This document shows, one piece after another, positions 8,189 through 17,837 of a stretch of DNA of 64,000 nucleotides. The position numbers and the translations under genes are program-made. The notes beneath the pieces are model-generated. The model made no database searches. It saw only the letters and a program-made list of their open reading frames with translations, and had not been told where the DNA came from. Position 1 is the first letter of the stretch, and every line of letters begins with the position of its first letter. This DNA is from Microcaldota archaeon (GTDB taxonomy: Archaea; Micrarchaeota; Micrarchaeia; Micrarchaeales; Micrarchaeaceae), in the NCBI GenBank assembly GCA_021811605.1, contig JAJZNR010000011.1, positions 1 through 64,000 of the forward strand. Direction: 5' to 3'.

Positions 8189-10570
8189 TTATCTCTTCTT
8201 CCTTGTCGCATAGTACGCAATTGCAGCTATGATTATCACGACGACGATCGCCTCAACGATCGTGGAGGTGCCGATGCCGCTGCCTGGAGAGCTCTGCGGC
8301 GTTGTCACTACGGTCGTAGGCGTGCTTGACGAGCTGACGCTAGTCGATGACGATGGCGCCGGAGCGGTGTAGTTGGAGAACACGCCGAACTCCGGATCCT
8401 TCGATATAGAGAATGCTACAGTGCACGCGGTTGCGTTGACCGTGTACGGGGTTATCGCCTTCCACGAACCGTTGACGAACTCCTGCGGAGCCACGCTTGA
8501 CGCAGGCAGGCTGCAGTTGTACTTCAGCATCACGTTTATCGTGACGTTGGCGTTTGTGTTGAACGTTGCATTTAGCACTGGGCTTGCCGGGATGTAGCCT
8601 GGCGGTGCCGCAGGCGCGGGTGTCACGTTGACTATGGTGTAGTTGACATTTCCTGAAGAGCCAGCCATTGAGCCAATGATAAACGATGCACCGCCGTTGC
8701 CAAAGCTCACGTTTTGCGAGCCGCCCTGCGATAGCGTGAAGTTGCCTGATTGCTGCGGGTTTGAGGGCACTGTGGTTGTAGCTGCTGTAGTGGCAGCGGT
8801 CGTTGTAGATGCCTGTACAGTGGTGGTCGTCGAGGTTGTTGTAGTCGCGGTCGTTGTGCTGCTACCCCCTCCGCTGCTGCGAACCGTCACGGCGACCGGA
8901 GTGGTGTTGAATACTATCCACGGCACAATCGCCTTATCGCTGGCTATCGCATTGTAAGTGTACGTTCCTGAAGGCCCGGCAGTGAACGTTATCGTGTTGC
9001 TTCCGCCGGTTCCCAAGATTGTGACGTTGCTGCCTACCTGCGTGCGGCTGGTTGTGTTGTAGAGCGCTATCGTGAATGGACCTGTGCCTCCGGAAACCGA
9101 TACTGTCCACGTCTCTGTCTCTCCAGGAGAGTAGGTGCCGCTGCTTGGCGATAGCGTCAGTGTAGGCACAGAATTGACTGTGAGCGGCAGTATGGTATCT
9201 GTGCGGAAGCCGTACGGTGTAGTCGTTCCGACATCGTTAGCGTTGACAGCGAATGTGTAGCTCCCCGTAGCAGTAGGAGTGAATGAGATGTGGGTGTATC
9301 CGCCGATGGCGATCCCTGTCGCAGAACCAACGAGCACTCCGTTGTTTGAGTATATGACATTGACTATGAACGGCCCGGCACCTCCAGAGAGAACTGTGTT
9401 GAAGACGTCGGTTTGGCCGATATCGATCCCGGAGTTCGACTGCGTGAACGATGGTATTGCTGGATCGGTGTTCGCGGTGAGCGTCAGGGTGACGGAGCTG
9501 CCGAAAGCGAACGGCGTGAATGTTCCGACGTCGTTAGCGTTGACATCGAATGTGTAGCTGCCGGCCACGGTCGGGAAGAATGCGAAGTGCGCGTATCCTC
9601 CTTTCGCGACTCCAGTAACGGAGCGGGCTACTACGCCGTTGTTTGCATATACGAAGTTGACAGTGAATGGACCAGACCCTCCCGAGAGCACTGCGTTGAA
9701 GACGTCAGCCTGTCCCAGATCGACCACAGAGTTCGACTGAGTGAACGACGTCACAGTTGGAGTGGAATTGACATTGAAGGGCTGGCTTCCGCTGCTACTC
9801 TCAGGCGTCGAGGCGCTGTCACTTTCCTTTGCGTCGAAATGGAGATTGGTGCCAGTCTGGGTCGAGACCCATGAAAACGTGTTGCTTGTTGCAGAGGTGA
9901 CAACTAACGAGTTTACGATTGGTGTGGAGCAGCTGCTTGGTGGACATATCAGGAAGTTGTATGTATATGAAGGAGTCCCTCCGGAAGCGTATGCGGTCAT
10001 GCTCACAGTCTGCCCTTCGTCATAACTTCCGGACGGGTTTGTGCTGCCGTAATTGAAGGCTGGATTTATCGTAAGGAGCGGTATGTCATTTGTAGTAAGC
10101 GTGTTCGCCCCAGGAAGATCCTCTAAGATTGCGTTGACGACTTCTGTGCGCGGCGCCGCAGAGTGGCTGTAGTAACCAGATACTATAAGATTCGCCGGGA
10201 TGGCAATCCCGTTGTATTCGAAGTCGTTGACTGTTATGCTGTTGTAAGTGCTCAGCACCAGAGATATCGTATTCGAGAATATAGTGTTGTATGTACCTAG
10301 GTCCAATGCGCCGAACCCTTGCTGCGCGTCGTTCCAGTCAGCAGTGTATCCATTTACTCCAGGAGCTCCGCCGTTTATCCCATTGATTGTAATGACCGTT
10401 CTCTGTCCAACGTCTATCGTGGTATTTGTAACATTGATGAAGCCGCAGGCGATATTTGCTGGATTGCCAGTGCCTGTGCATGGCACTATAGTAGGAGCCG
10501 CGCCTGCATAATTGAACAGCATCAATGAAACGAATAACCCTAACGCTATGAGAGAGAGACGATTATACAT
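8189..10570 (-). CDS. Surface protein with Ig/PKD-like repeats, Thr-rich linker, TM anchor (copy B, identical to copy A)
   Basis: Identical translation to 3542-5923. Confidence 0.85.
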   Translation of the reverse strand: MYNRLSLIALGLFVSLMLFNYAGAAPTIVPCTGTGNPANIACGFINVTNTTIDVGQRTVITINGINGGAPGVNGYTADWNDAQQGFGALDLGTYNTIFSNTISLVLSTYNSITVNDFEYNGIAIPANLIVSGYYSHSAAPRTEVVNAILEDLPGANTLTTNDIPLLTINPAFNYGSTNPSGSYDEGQTVSMTAYASGGTPSYTYNFLICPPSSCSTPIVNSLVVTSATSNTFSWVSTQTGTNLHFDAKESDSASTPESSSGSQPFNVNSTPTVTSFTQSNSVVDLGQADVFNAVLSGGSGPFTVNFVYANNGVVARSVTGVAKGGYAHFAFFPTVAGSYTFDVNANDVGTFTPFAFGSSVTLTLTANTDPAIPSFTQSNSGIDIGQTDVFNTVLSGGAGPFIVNVIYSNNGVLVGSATGIAIGGYTHISFTPTATGSYTFAVNANDVGTTTPYGFRTDTILPLTVNSVPTLTLSPSSGTYSPGETETWTVSVSGGTGPFTIALYNTTSRTQVGSNVTILGTGGSNTITFTAGPSGTYTYNAIASDKAIVPWIVFNTTPVAVTVRSSGGGSSTTTATTTTSTTTTVQASTTTAATTAATTTVPSNPQQSGNFTLSQGGSQNVSFGNGGASFIIGSMAGSSGNVNYTIVNVTPAPAAPPGYIPASPVLNATFNTNANVTINVMLKYNCSLPASSVAPQEFVNGSWKAITPYTVNATACTVAFSISKDPEFGVFSNYTAPAPSSSTSVSSSSTPTTVVTTPQSSPGSGIGTSTIVEAIVVVIIIAAIAYYATRKKR

Positions 10571-10927
10571 AACAATTACACCCACCAAATATTCTATACA
10601 AAACTTTAATAACCTTATGGTGGCCTGTTTTCGTGGGTTGCAATCCTCTTTTCTATTCTCGGAAAGCTGCTCTGTTGCAGCTAAAACTTCAAAACAGGTG
10701 CAGAGGATGCTGGCGGAAGCGTGAACATGTTGCTCTGTCATTGCGCTTTGTGTGCGCTCTGAACAGTGTCGGCTGACGCTGAAACCACCGCGGAAGGCTG
10801 CGGATATCCTTGAGTCTGATGGGATGGTCTGAACGCAAGACTTAAAAACATAAAAACCTTTACTTGCATGCAATTAAGGTTGCTACTCTGTAGTTTTGTA
10901 GTTTTGTAATTTTGTGGGTTTGAAGAA

Positions 10928-13195
10928 ATGAGTGAGGAACGGATGTCGGAATCGAAACAGCAGCAGGGTGGATTGGGGAGCATGCTCAGTCTCGACAACA
11001 AGTACGTGCTGGCGCTCTGCTTCGTAGTCCTTCTCATAATACTTTACTATCTCCGGATAGGGCTGATGGGCAACGAAGGGTTGTTCGAACCAGACGGATT
11101 TTTCTATTATACCGCGATAAAGCAGGCGATAGCGAACAACTTCTTCTTCCAGAACCCGGTGCAGCTGTCCGGGTATCCGTGGCACAACAACCTCGGGGAA
11201 GAATCAGGCCTCCTTTACTTTGTCATAGTGCCGTACTTCTTCCTCAGGTTCTTCGGGATTAGCGCATACACCGTGATGACGTACTCGGCGATAGGCGCGG
11301 GGGCAGTGATAGCGGCGCTCTCCTATCTTCTTGCGAAAAGGATATCTAACAGCAGGGTGCTAGGCCTGCTTGCGTTCTTCTTCGTCGCGACCTCCAGCGG
11401 CAACATCGCCAGGACCGCAGGCACCGTCTTCAGGGGCGATACGTTCGTCTCAATTTTCGTGCTCGCTGGCCTTCTCGCGCTTCTCGAGATATACAAGGCT
11501 AAGACCGACAGGCAGAAGTACATTTTCACTGCATTGGCCGTGCTTGCGGTGAGCTCATCGTACCTGTTCTGGACAGGCGGCTCGCTGGCCAACGCGGTCT
11601 ACCTGTTCGCAGCTACCATGATATTGGCTTACGCGTTCGTAATCGGAGACGTGAAGGTTGTGAGGGATTCCGTACTCGCGATTTTTGGCGGGGTGCTGGC
11701 CTTCCTGCTTCAGAAGTATGCCTACACCCCGTTGGGGCTTATGCACCCAGGGGTGGGCACTGGCTCATCGTTCTATTATGTATTGCTGCCGGTGTTTGTC
11801 GGAGCGCTCCTTGCGTGGTACGTGCTAAGGGAGAAAAAGCTGTCAGGATCGGTGATATTCTCATCGTGGGTGAACAGGCTGATACTGCTAGGCATAGGCG
11901 CAGTTATCGCATTCATAGTGGTCGCGTCGTCTACTGCCATACCGTTCCTCAACGTCCTCAACGGAGTGAACGCGCAGGTCGCCACCACAACGCAGGAGCT
12001 TCAGCCGCCGACGTTCGACTTCCTCTGGGCGAGCAACGGCCTTGAGCTCTATCTTGCGCCGCTCGGGGTGCTTCTCTTCCTGTTCATGGCGCACAAGGCG
12101 GGGCACACGCGTTCGCACAAGATAGGGGGCATACCGATAACAGTCAACTACGGTTTCCTCGTCGTTCTCGGCTATCTGCTCGTCACGGCTTATCTGCAGT
12201 CGACTGCGATAAGATACAACGCACTGGTCTCCGTACCTGTCGCGATATTCTCCGCATGGTTCATATATGGAATAGGAAAGTACCTCTCGAACTACATGGT
12301 GACTCTTGGCGGAACCAAGGTGCCGCTCCATGCCGTATTCGTCACCGTGGCCGTGGTGATACTTATCTACCAGTTCATGCTCACATCAGGGCAGACCATG
12401 ACGAGCCAGCAGGCCGACGGGGTGAACCCGCAATTCCTTAGCGCGATGACCTGGCTGAGCAACAACACTGCGAGCAACGCCACCGTCCTTGCGCTTTGGC
12501 CCGACGGCAGCGTAGTCGAGGCGTGGGGCAACAGGCAGAGCTATATGGACAGCGTCGGCGGTGAGAACGGAACGCGCATAGCTCCGTTCGCGCAGTTCCT
12601 GTTCAATTCCACTCCCGATTCGCGATACCTTCTCGGAGGGACGGCGAACGGCGATGCCGACAGGCCGCAGTACTTCGTTGCCAGGAACTTCTGGTTCGCG
12701 GAGCTGGCAGGCATAGCCATAGAGGGCAATATAACCACCAACCTCACCAACTACGGGTTCGATGCGCTCAATCTGGGCACCATCGGCGGCAATGCGACGG
12801 ACCAGGTATACCAGTTCGCGGGCACCGGCTACAACGTCGACCTGGTGATGAAGTTTGTCAACAACTCGAGAAGCATAAACGCCTACATAGGCAACGCCGG
12901 GACGAACCAGTTCGTGGAGATGAAGAACGTGCTCCTTGTGAACGCTACGAACGAGAACTACACGCTGATAACGAACCCGTCGCCGTCGGCGCAGAACTAC
13001 ACGCTTCTCGTCACCTACGTAGGCGACCAGATACAGGGAGCGACCCTGCTCGGGCCAAGCCTGATGGGCACCAACCTCTTCAAGTTCCTCGTACTGTGCG
13101 GAATGCAGAGCTGCCCGTACGGGGACAAGAACGTCACGGCGCAGATGGTCTTCCAGAACCAGGATACCAAGATATTCAGGTTCATCTACCACTGA
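10928..13195 (+). CDS. aglB: Oligosaccharyltransferase STT3/AglB-like (intact copy)
   Basis: 755 aa, ~12 TM then extracytoplasmic domain; EPDGFFYY, TVFRGDTFV, GGSLANAVY; WWDYG-like site reads WPDGS. Confidence 0.8.
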   Translation: MSEERMSESKQQQGGLGSMLSLDNKYVLALCFVVLLIILYYLRIGLMGNEGLFEPDGFFYYTAIKQAIANNFFFQNPVQLSGYPWHNNLGEESGLLYFVIVPYFFLRFFGISAYTVMTYSAIGAGAVIAALSYLLAKRISNSRVLGLLAFFFVATSSGNIARTAGTVFRGDTFVSIFVLAGLLALLEIYKAKTDRQKYIFTALAVLAVSSSYLFWTGGSLANAVYLFAATMILAYAFVIGDVKVVRDSVLAIFGGVLAFLLQKYAYTPLGLMHPGVGTGSSFYYVLLPVFVGALLAWYVLREKKLSGSVIFSSWVNRLILLGIGAVIAFIVVASSTAIPFLNVLNGVNAQVATTTQELQPPTFDFLWASNGLELYLAPLGVLLFLFMAHKAGHTRSHKIGGIPITVNYGFLVVLGYLLVTAYLQSTAIRYNALVSVPVAIFSAWFIYGIGKYLSNYMVTLGGTKVPLHAVFVTVAVVILIYQFMLTSGQTMTSQQADGVNPQFLSAMTWLSNNTASNATVLALWPDGSVVEAWGNRQSYMDSVGGENGTRIAPFAQFLFNSTPDSRYLLGGTANGDADRPQYFVARNFWFAELAGIAIEGNITTNLTNYGFDALNLGTIGGNATDQVYQFAGTGYNVDLVMKFVNNSRSINAYIGNAGTNQFVEMKNVLLVNATNENYTLITNPSPSAQNYTLLVTYVGDQIQGATLLGPSLMGTNLFKFLVLCGMQSCPYGDKNVTAQMVFQNQDTKIFRFIYH

Positions 13196-13419
13196 TGCAT
13201 GATACGCTGATCGCTTCCTGGCGTCCATCGCTGTTTTGAACAGTCCCGCTCGCTTTGATTCATTGCGCCTTCGCAGAACGATTGCGCGCGCGGCAAGCTT
13301 GAATCCTTCGCTGAAGATCTGGATATGATACAACAGCCAAGAGGGAGATTGATTTGGATCCGCTTATCGTACGCCTCGTAAAAAGGCGCGAAACAAGCGA
13401 CACGGATGCGTTAAATTTA

Positions 13420-13439
13420 AAGATGCGGCTTAGCATCTT
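13420..13439 (+). promoter_or_regulatory. Inverted repeat AAGATGC-N6-GCATCTT between TATA-like TTAAATTTA and the start codon of the ABC permease
   Basis: Perfect 7-bp arms; adjacent TATA-like element at 13411-13419; start ATG at 13445. Confidence 0.6.
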
Positions 13440-13444
13440 ATATT

Positions 13445-15019
13445 ATGCTGGACTTCGGCTCGCTGCTTTCGCTCCTGCTCCTCCTTGTCGAGGACACCGC
13501 GGCGTCATGGGGGCGAATGCTGGTTGCGCTTGCGATATCCGTAGTGGTCAGCCTCATGGTCGGGATATACACCGCAAGGTCCGAGAGGGCTGAACGCGTA
13601 ATCCTCCCGATCGTCGACATCTTCCAGACGCTCCCGATACTTGCCTTCTTCCCGTTCGTGATATTCGTGATTGTGGGCGCGTTTCCGGGCTGGATCGGCA
13701 TAAACGCGGCGGTAATCTTCCTGATAATAACCAGCATGATATGGAACATTATCTTCGCGGTCTACGAGGCGATAAAGACCCTTCCATCAGAGTATGAAGA
13801 TGTCGCGTCGCTCTACAAGCTCTCGAAGTGGCAGAGGCTTTTCCATATCTACATACCCGCAGCCATCCCCAGGCTAGTGGAGCAGAGCGAGCTTTCGTGG
13901 GCGATAGGGCTGTTCTATCTTGTCACTAGCGAGATATTCTCGACGGGAAATGCGGCTTACTCCGTGCACTACGGGATTGGTGCGACCCTGACGCAGCTAG
14001 CCACCAGCGGGGACTACACGAGCTACGCTATAGGCATCCTGGTCTTCCTCGCCTTCGTCATACTCACGAGGGAACTTCTGTTCAAGAGGGTCGAAAGAAG
14101 GCTTGAGAAGAAAAGTCTGGTGCAGAAACCGCACCAGCTCCACGCCGGCATAATGCACAGGTACAGGCTGTTCAGGGAGCTGGAGAGGATATCGATGCCC
14201 AGGCACAGGCACGAACACGCACTGACGGCGAAACGCAGCGGTGCAGCGGAAATCCCACAGACGCCAGAGCACAAAAGGCACTGGAAGTACTACACGCTGC
14301 TGCTTGCCGCGCTCCTTGCCGCGCTTTTCGCGTTGGGAGCGATAAACCAGACTACAGTCGCATACGAGGGGCTGGCGCTGGTTTCGCTTGCGGTCTCCTT
14401 CGTACGCATCTGGCTGACCTTCGCCATTATAATAATAGTTGCGGTCCCGCTGTGCGTCTATCTGATCTTCTTCGCGAAGAAAATCACGGCTTACAGCACA
14501 CTCTTCCAGGTCCTTGCGTCGATTCCAGCCACTATAATACTGCCGGTCATCGCTGTCGCGCTGTCCGGTTACATGTTCCACTCCAACCTTGTCGCCATTT
14601 CCGTATTCTTCCTGTCCGGAATCTGGTACGTTATATTCAGCATACTTGCGGCTGCGAGGGCGTTGCAGAGCGACGTGTTCGACGTGAGGCGGCTTTTCGG
14701 AGTGAGGAGGCTGTATGCATGGAAAACTATATACATCAAGGCGATAATGCCTGGGCTTATCACGGGGGCGGTCACAGCCATAGCCGCGGAGTGGAACGCA
14801 AGCATAGTCGCCGAGTATTTCACAAGCACAGGAATCGGCAACGGCACACTTGTCAGCTCTGTCGGCATCGGGATAGGCAAGCTCCTCGACACCAGCCTTG
14901 CAAATGGAAACCTTGTGCTTATGGCGATAGCGCTGGTTAATTTAACAGTTATGATAATACTGATTAACACCTTTGTGTGGAAAAGACTCTACAAAGGGAT
15001 TTCGGAAGTCTACAGGTGA
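13445..15019 (+). CDS. NitT/TauT-type ABC transporter permease, two permease domains fused
   Basis: 524 aa with two BPD_transp_1-like halves (YEDVASLYKLSKWQRLFHIYIPAAIPRL; DVRRLFGVRRLYAWKTIYIKAIMPGLITGAVTA). Confidence 0.85.
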   Translation: MLDFGSLLSLLLLLVEDTAASWGRMLVALAISVVVSLMVGIYTARSERAERVILPIVDIFQTLPILAFFPFVIFVIVGAFPGWIGINAAVIFLIITSMIWNIIFAVYEAIKTLPSEYEDVASLYKLSKWQRLFHIYIPAAIPRLVEQSELSWAIGLFYLVTSEIFSTGNAAYSVHYGIGATLTQLATSGDYTSYAIGILVFLAFVILTRELLFKRVERRLEKKSLVQKPHQLHAGIMHRYRLFRELERISMPRHRHEHALTAKRSGAAEIPQTPEHKRHWKYYTLLLAALLAALFALGAINQTTVAYEGLALVSLAVSFVRIWLTFAIIIIVAVPLCVYLIFFAKKITAYSTLFQVLASIPATIILPVIAVALSGYMFHSNLVAISVFFLSGIWYVIFSILAAARALQSDVFDVRRLFGVRRLYAWKTIYIKAIMPGLITGAVTAIAAEWNASIVAEYFTSTGIGNGTLVSSVGIGIGKLLDTSLANGNLVLMAIALVNLTVMIILINTFVWKRLYKGISEVYR

Positions 15020-15023
15020 GACG

Positions 15024-15794
15024 ATGGCAACCGCAACCTCAGGTGCAGGGATAATAAGCGTCGACGGCGTTGGCTTTTACTACGACCCGAAAAGGGAGTT
15101 TAAGGTAATAGACAGCATCAGCTTCGAGTCCAGGCAGAAGGAATTCCTGTCGGTGATAGGGCCATCTGGTTGCGGGAAGAGCACCCTTCTCAGGATAGTA
15201 GCAGGGCTTATCCGGCCAAGCGCCGGAAGTGTCACCTATATGGGAAACGAGATAACGGAGCCAATTCCGGAGATATCTTTCGTGTTCCAGGACTTTGCCC
15301 TCCTCCCATGGCTCACCAACATCGAGAACGTCAAGATGGGGCTCAATCTCTCGAGAATCGACAGCTATTCGAAGGAGCTGCGCGCAAGGAAACTGCTGAA
15401 GGAGTTCGGGCTGGAGGGATTCGAGGATTCTTACCCTAACGTGCTCAGCGGCGGAATGAAGCAGAGGGTCGGGATAGCCAGGGCGATAGCGTCTAACCCA
15501 AAGGTGCTGCTGATGGACGAGCCTTTCAGTTCTCTCGACGAATTGACCGCGAACACCCTGAGGGCGGACATAGTATACTTCCTTAGGAGCAAATACATAC
15601 GGGTGAGCAGCGTGATAATGGTAACTCATAACGTTGAAGAGGCTGTAGAGCTTTCCGACAGGATAATCGTGCTGTCGGACAAGCCCTCCAGGGTAAAGGC
15701 GATAAAGGATGTTGGTATGAAGTACCCGAGGGACAGGCACAGCAAGGAGTTCCTCTCCCTCGTTGAGGACATTTACACGGAGTTGAGCGAATGA
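15024..15794 (+). CDS. NitT/TauT-type ABC transporter ATP-binding protein
   Basis: Walker A GPSGCGKST, signature LSGGMKQRVGIARA, Walker B VLLMDEPF. Confidence 0.93.
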   Translation: MATATSGAGIISVDGVGFYYDPKREFKVIDSISFESRQKEFLSVIGPSGCGKSTLLRIVAGLIRPSAGSVTYMGNEITEPIPEISFVFQDFALLPWLTNIENVKMGLNLSRIDSYSKELRARKLLKEFGLEGFEDSYPNVLSGGMKQRVGIARAIASNPKVLLMDEPFSSLDELTANTLRADIVYFLRSKYIRVSSVIMVTHNVEEAVELSDRIIVLSDKPSRVKAIKDVGMKYPRDRHSKEFLSLVEDIYTELSE

Positions 15795-15806
15795 AACAGT
15801 GAGAAA

Positions 15807-16286
15807 GTGGCGGATATGTTCCCAAGCGGTGCAGGCATCAGCGAGATGCGCGGAGTGATACTGATAGTGCGCTCCGGCGGAGGCAGGGTATCGATGTCGC
15901 AGCTCGCCGGCCAGAGCGGCATGAATATCGACCACCTGCTCCCGGTGGTAGACGCCGCGCGCATGCTAGGGTTCGTCAGGATAAGAGACGGCTCGATATG
16001 GCTCACCGAGTCTGGAGAGAGGATGGACCTCGGTAACTTCCAGGAGCTGATAAGGAAAGGGATGGGAAGGGTAGAGCCTTTCAAAAGCGTCTTGGCGCTG
16101 CTTTCCCACGGTGCGGTTTCCACGCCACGGCTCGCGGAGTCGCTGAAGCGCAAGGGCGTGAAGATGAGCTCAAACAGGAAACTCGACGAGGAGCTGCTCA
16201 GGCGCATGCTTGCCAAGTGGGGCATAAGGACACGGCTTCTTAACTACAACGGAAGGAGGGACACGTGGAGCATAGTCGGACGGTGA
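15807..16286 (+). CDS. AAA-associated C-terminal-domain-like winged-helix protein (detached ABC regulatory domain)
   Basis: GTG start just after the ATPase; resembles the AAA_assoc_C family found with nitrate/sulfonate ABC ATPases. Confidence 0.6.
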   Translation: MADMFPSGAGISEMRGVILIVRSGGGRVSMSQLAGQSGMNIDHLLPVVDAARMLGFVRIRDGSIWLTESGERMDLGNFQELIRKGMGRVEPFKSVLALLSHGAVSTPRLAESLKRKGVKMSSNRKLDEELLRRMLAKWGIRTRLLNYNGRRDTWSIVGR

Positions 16287-16287
16287 T

Positions 16288-16401
16288 TCAGAGAAGGATC
16301 CACAACGCGACAAGAGAGACCACTACTGCGGATAGGAGGTAAAACAGAAACTTTGGCTCCCGGTTTTTCCTTCCGTGATAGCCGAATACGTTTTCCAGCA
16401 T
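16288..16401 (-). CDS. 37-aa single-TM protein, last gene of the T4SS-like operon
   Basis: Read directly from minus strand, not in ORF track: MLENVFGYHGRKNREPKFLFYLLSAVVVSLVALWILL*; start 4 nt from the stop of the upstream gene. Confidence 0.55.
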   Translation of the reverse strand: MLENVFGYHGRKNREPKFLFYLLSAVVVSLVALWILL

Positions 16402-16405
16402 GTAA

Positions 16406-16594
16406 TCACCACAATTTCACGAGCACTATCGCGATGGCGAGGAACAGCGAGGCGTTTATCATGCTCTTGGCGAGTTCCGATACCTGATGCTTCGAAGCGG
16501 TTTTGCCATAGTACAGTATGGAAACGCCGAAACCGGCCACCAGGAGCGCGACTAGCGCGGCGAACTTTAATACGTAATCAATAGCCTGAAGCAT
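16406..16594 (-). CDS. 62-aa two-TM hairpin protein (VirB2/CedA1/CedA2-like topology)
   Basis: MLQAIDYVLKFAALVALLVAGFGVSILYYGKTASKHQVSELAKSMINASLFLAIAIVLVKLW; overlaps upstream gene. Confidence 0.65.
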   Translation of the reverse strand: MLQAIDYVLKFAALVALLVAGFGVSILYYGKTASKHQVSELAKSMINASLFLAIAIVLVKLW

Positions 16595-17177
16595 ATTCGC
16601 ACCTTAGATTCCCTGTGCACAGGCTGAACAGCAGAATCGAGTTTGTCCTGGAATATCTTCCGATTAGCATGCCCAGCTTGGCATCCTGTTCGGCAGAAAA
16701 CGTGACTATCACGCCAGGCGGCGCCTTCTTTACAGGATCGCCAAGAAGGCAGTCTATAGTGGCGATCCTGTTCGCCTTTATCAGCCCCGAGACAGTAGTC
16801 GAAAATACATAATCGCCGGTGTTCACCGCTTTTTCGTATATGACTAGCGCCGCCCTGTGCAGCGAAGGCTCGAGATCGCGGCCGTTCCCCAAAGCCGCGG
16901 GCTGGCTCCCGGAAGTTTCCCTGTCAGGGGCTTCCGCGGAAGCCGCTGCGCTTTCCGCCCGCAATGTTATCATGTTCCTCCCTACGCCAATGTCTGACGC
17001 CTCTTTAAGAAGGAGATACGAGAGGGAGCCGACACCGATAAATGTAAGGCTTGCATAGTAGCTTCCTGAAGATGCCAGCACGGAGTAGTAATACAAGAGA
17101 CACATGACCGCGAGTATCAGCATCGACACCTTTAGCCTATTCTGCATCTTCATCGGCATCATCTTCTTCGTCTCCAT
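16578..17177 (-). CDS. Membrane protein of unknown function, T4SS-like operon
   Basis: 199 aa, two N-terminal TM segments; abuts the upstream gene. Confidence 0.65.
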   Translation of the reverse strand: METKKMMPMKMQNRLKVSMLILAVMCLLYYYSVLASSGSYYASLTFIGVGSLSYLLLKEASDIGVGRNMITLRAESAAASAEAPDRETSGSQPAALGNGRDLEPSLHRAALVIYEKAVNTGDYVFSTTVSGLIKANRIATIDCLLGDPVKKAPPGVIVTFSAEQDAKLGMLIGRYSRTNSILLFSLCTGNLRCEYASGY

Positions 17178-17837
17178 CTAATCGCCGGCGATCAGCCTGT
17201 CTTTTTTCAGCAGGGCCGCAGCGCAGCTGAAAAGCTCGGGCTCTACGCCCAGCTCCCTCGAAAGGTCCTGCATCGCGCCTTCCGATAACGCGCGCTTTGA
17301 CAGCCTCTGGAGAACCCTGAACAGCAGCTTGCGGTACACCTCGATGTTCGCCTTCAGTACGCCGTTTTCTCCCGAAATGCGCCTGATCGAATCCGCAAGC
17401 ACTACGTTGGACTCGGCCAGCTCCTTCAGCCTGCAATCTGACCGGTGTTCGGCAGGCTCTTGGACGCCTATGCGCGCCGCGTTTATCGCGCCGACAAGGT
17501 ATCCGTACAATGATGGAAGCCTTACTTCGTACACGCCGCCCAGATACGCGAGGATCGAAAGCATGACTACGAGGTTCGCGTTTGAGGAGTGAACGGAGTC
17601 ATGGTCTGTCGTGTAGCTGTAGATTATGCCGTTCCTGTCGAGCTCTAGGAGGGCGGTGCCAGAGCTGTTTTCTATTATGCACCTTATCCGAGTGCCGCAT
17701 GACATGACCCTCGCCTTCGGCAGACCGTCAAGCAGACGCTTTAGGGAAGCGAAGTCTCCGACTAGCTTTGCCTCGACATAAATCGAAGAAGTGGTTTGGA
17801 TATCATGTTCCGTTTTTTGCCTGCCTTGCGCTTGCAT
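17178..17837 (-). CDS. Soluble protein of unknown function with coiled-coil and helical C-terminus, T4SS-like operon
   Basis: 219 aa, overlaps the 3' end of the ATPase gene. Confidence 0.6.
   Translation of the reverse strand: MQAQGRQKTEHDIQTTSSIYVEAKLVGDFASLKRLLDGLPKARVMSCGTRIRCIIENSSGTALLELDRNGIIYSYTTDHDSVHSSNANLVVMLSILAYLGGVYEVRLPSLYGYLVGAINAARIGVQEPAEHRSDCRLKELAESNVVLADSIRRISGENGVLKANIEVYRKLLFRVLQRLSKRALSEGAMQDLSRELGVEPELFSCAAALLKKDRLIAGD

Larger units (their letters stand above)
7046..11692. repeat. Tandem duplication unit B (4,647 bp), directly abutting unit A
   Basis: Same as unit A; junction ttttggcggGGTGCTGGtggtgggg joins STT3 sequence to radical SAM sequence. Confidence 0.97.

Noticed and set aside
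2399-11692. Transposon or composite mobile element as an explanation for the 4.6-kb repeat
   Set aside because: No transposase, terminal inverted repeats or target-site duplications; only a 7-bp microhomology at breakpoints inside genes.
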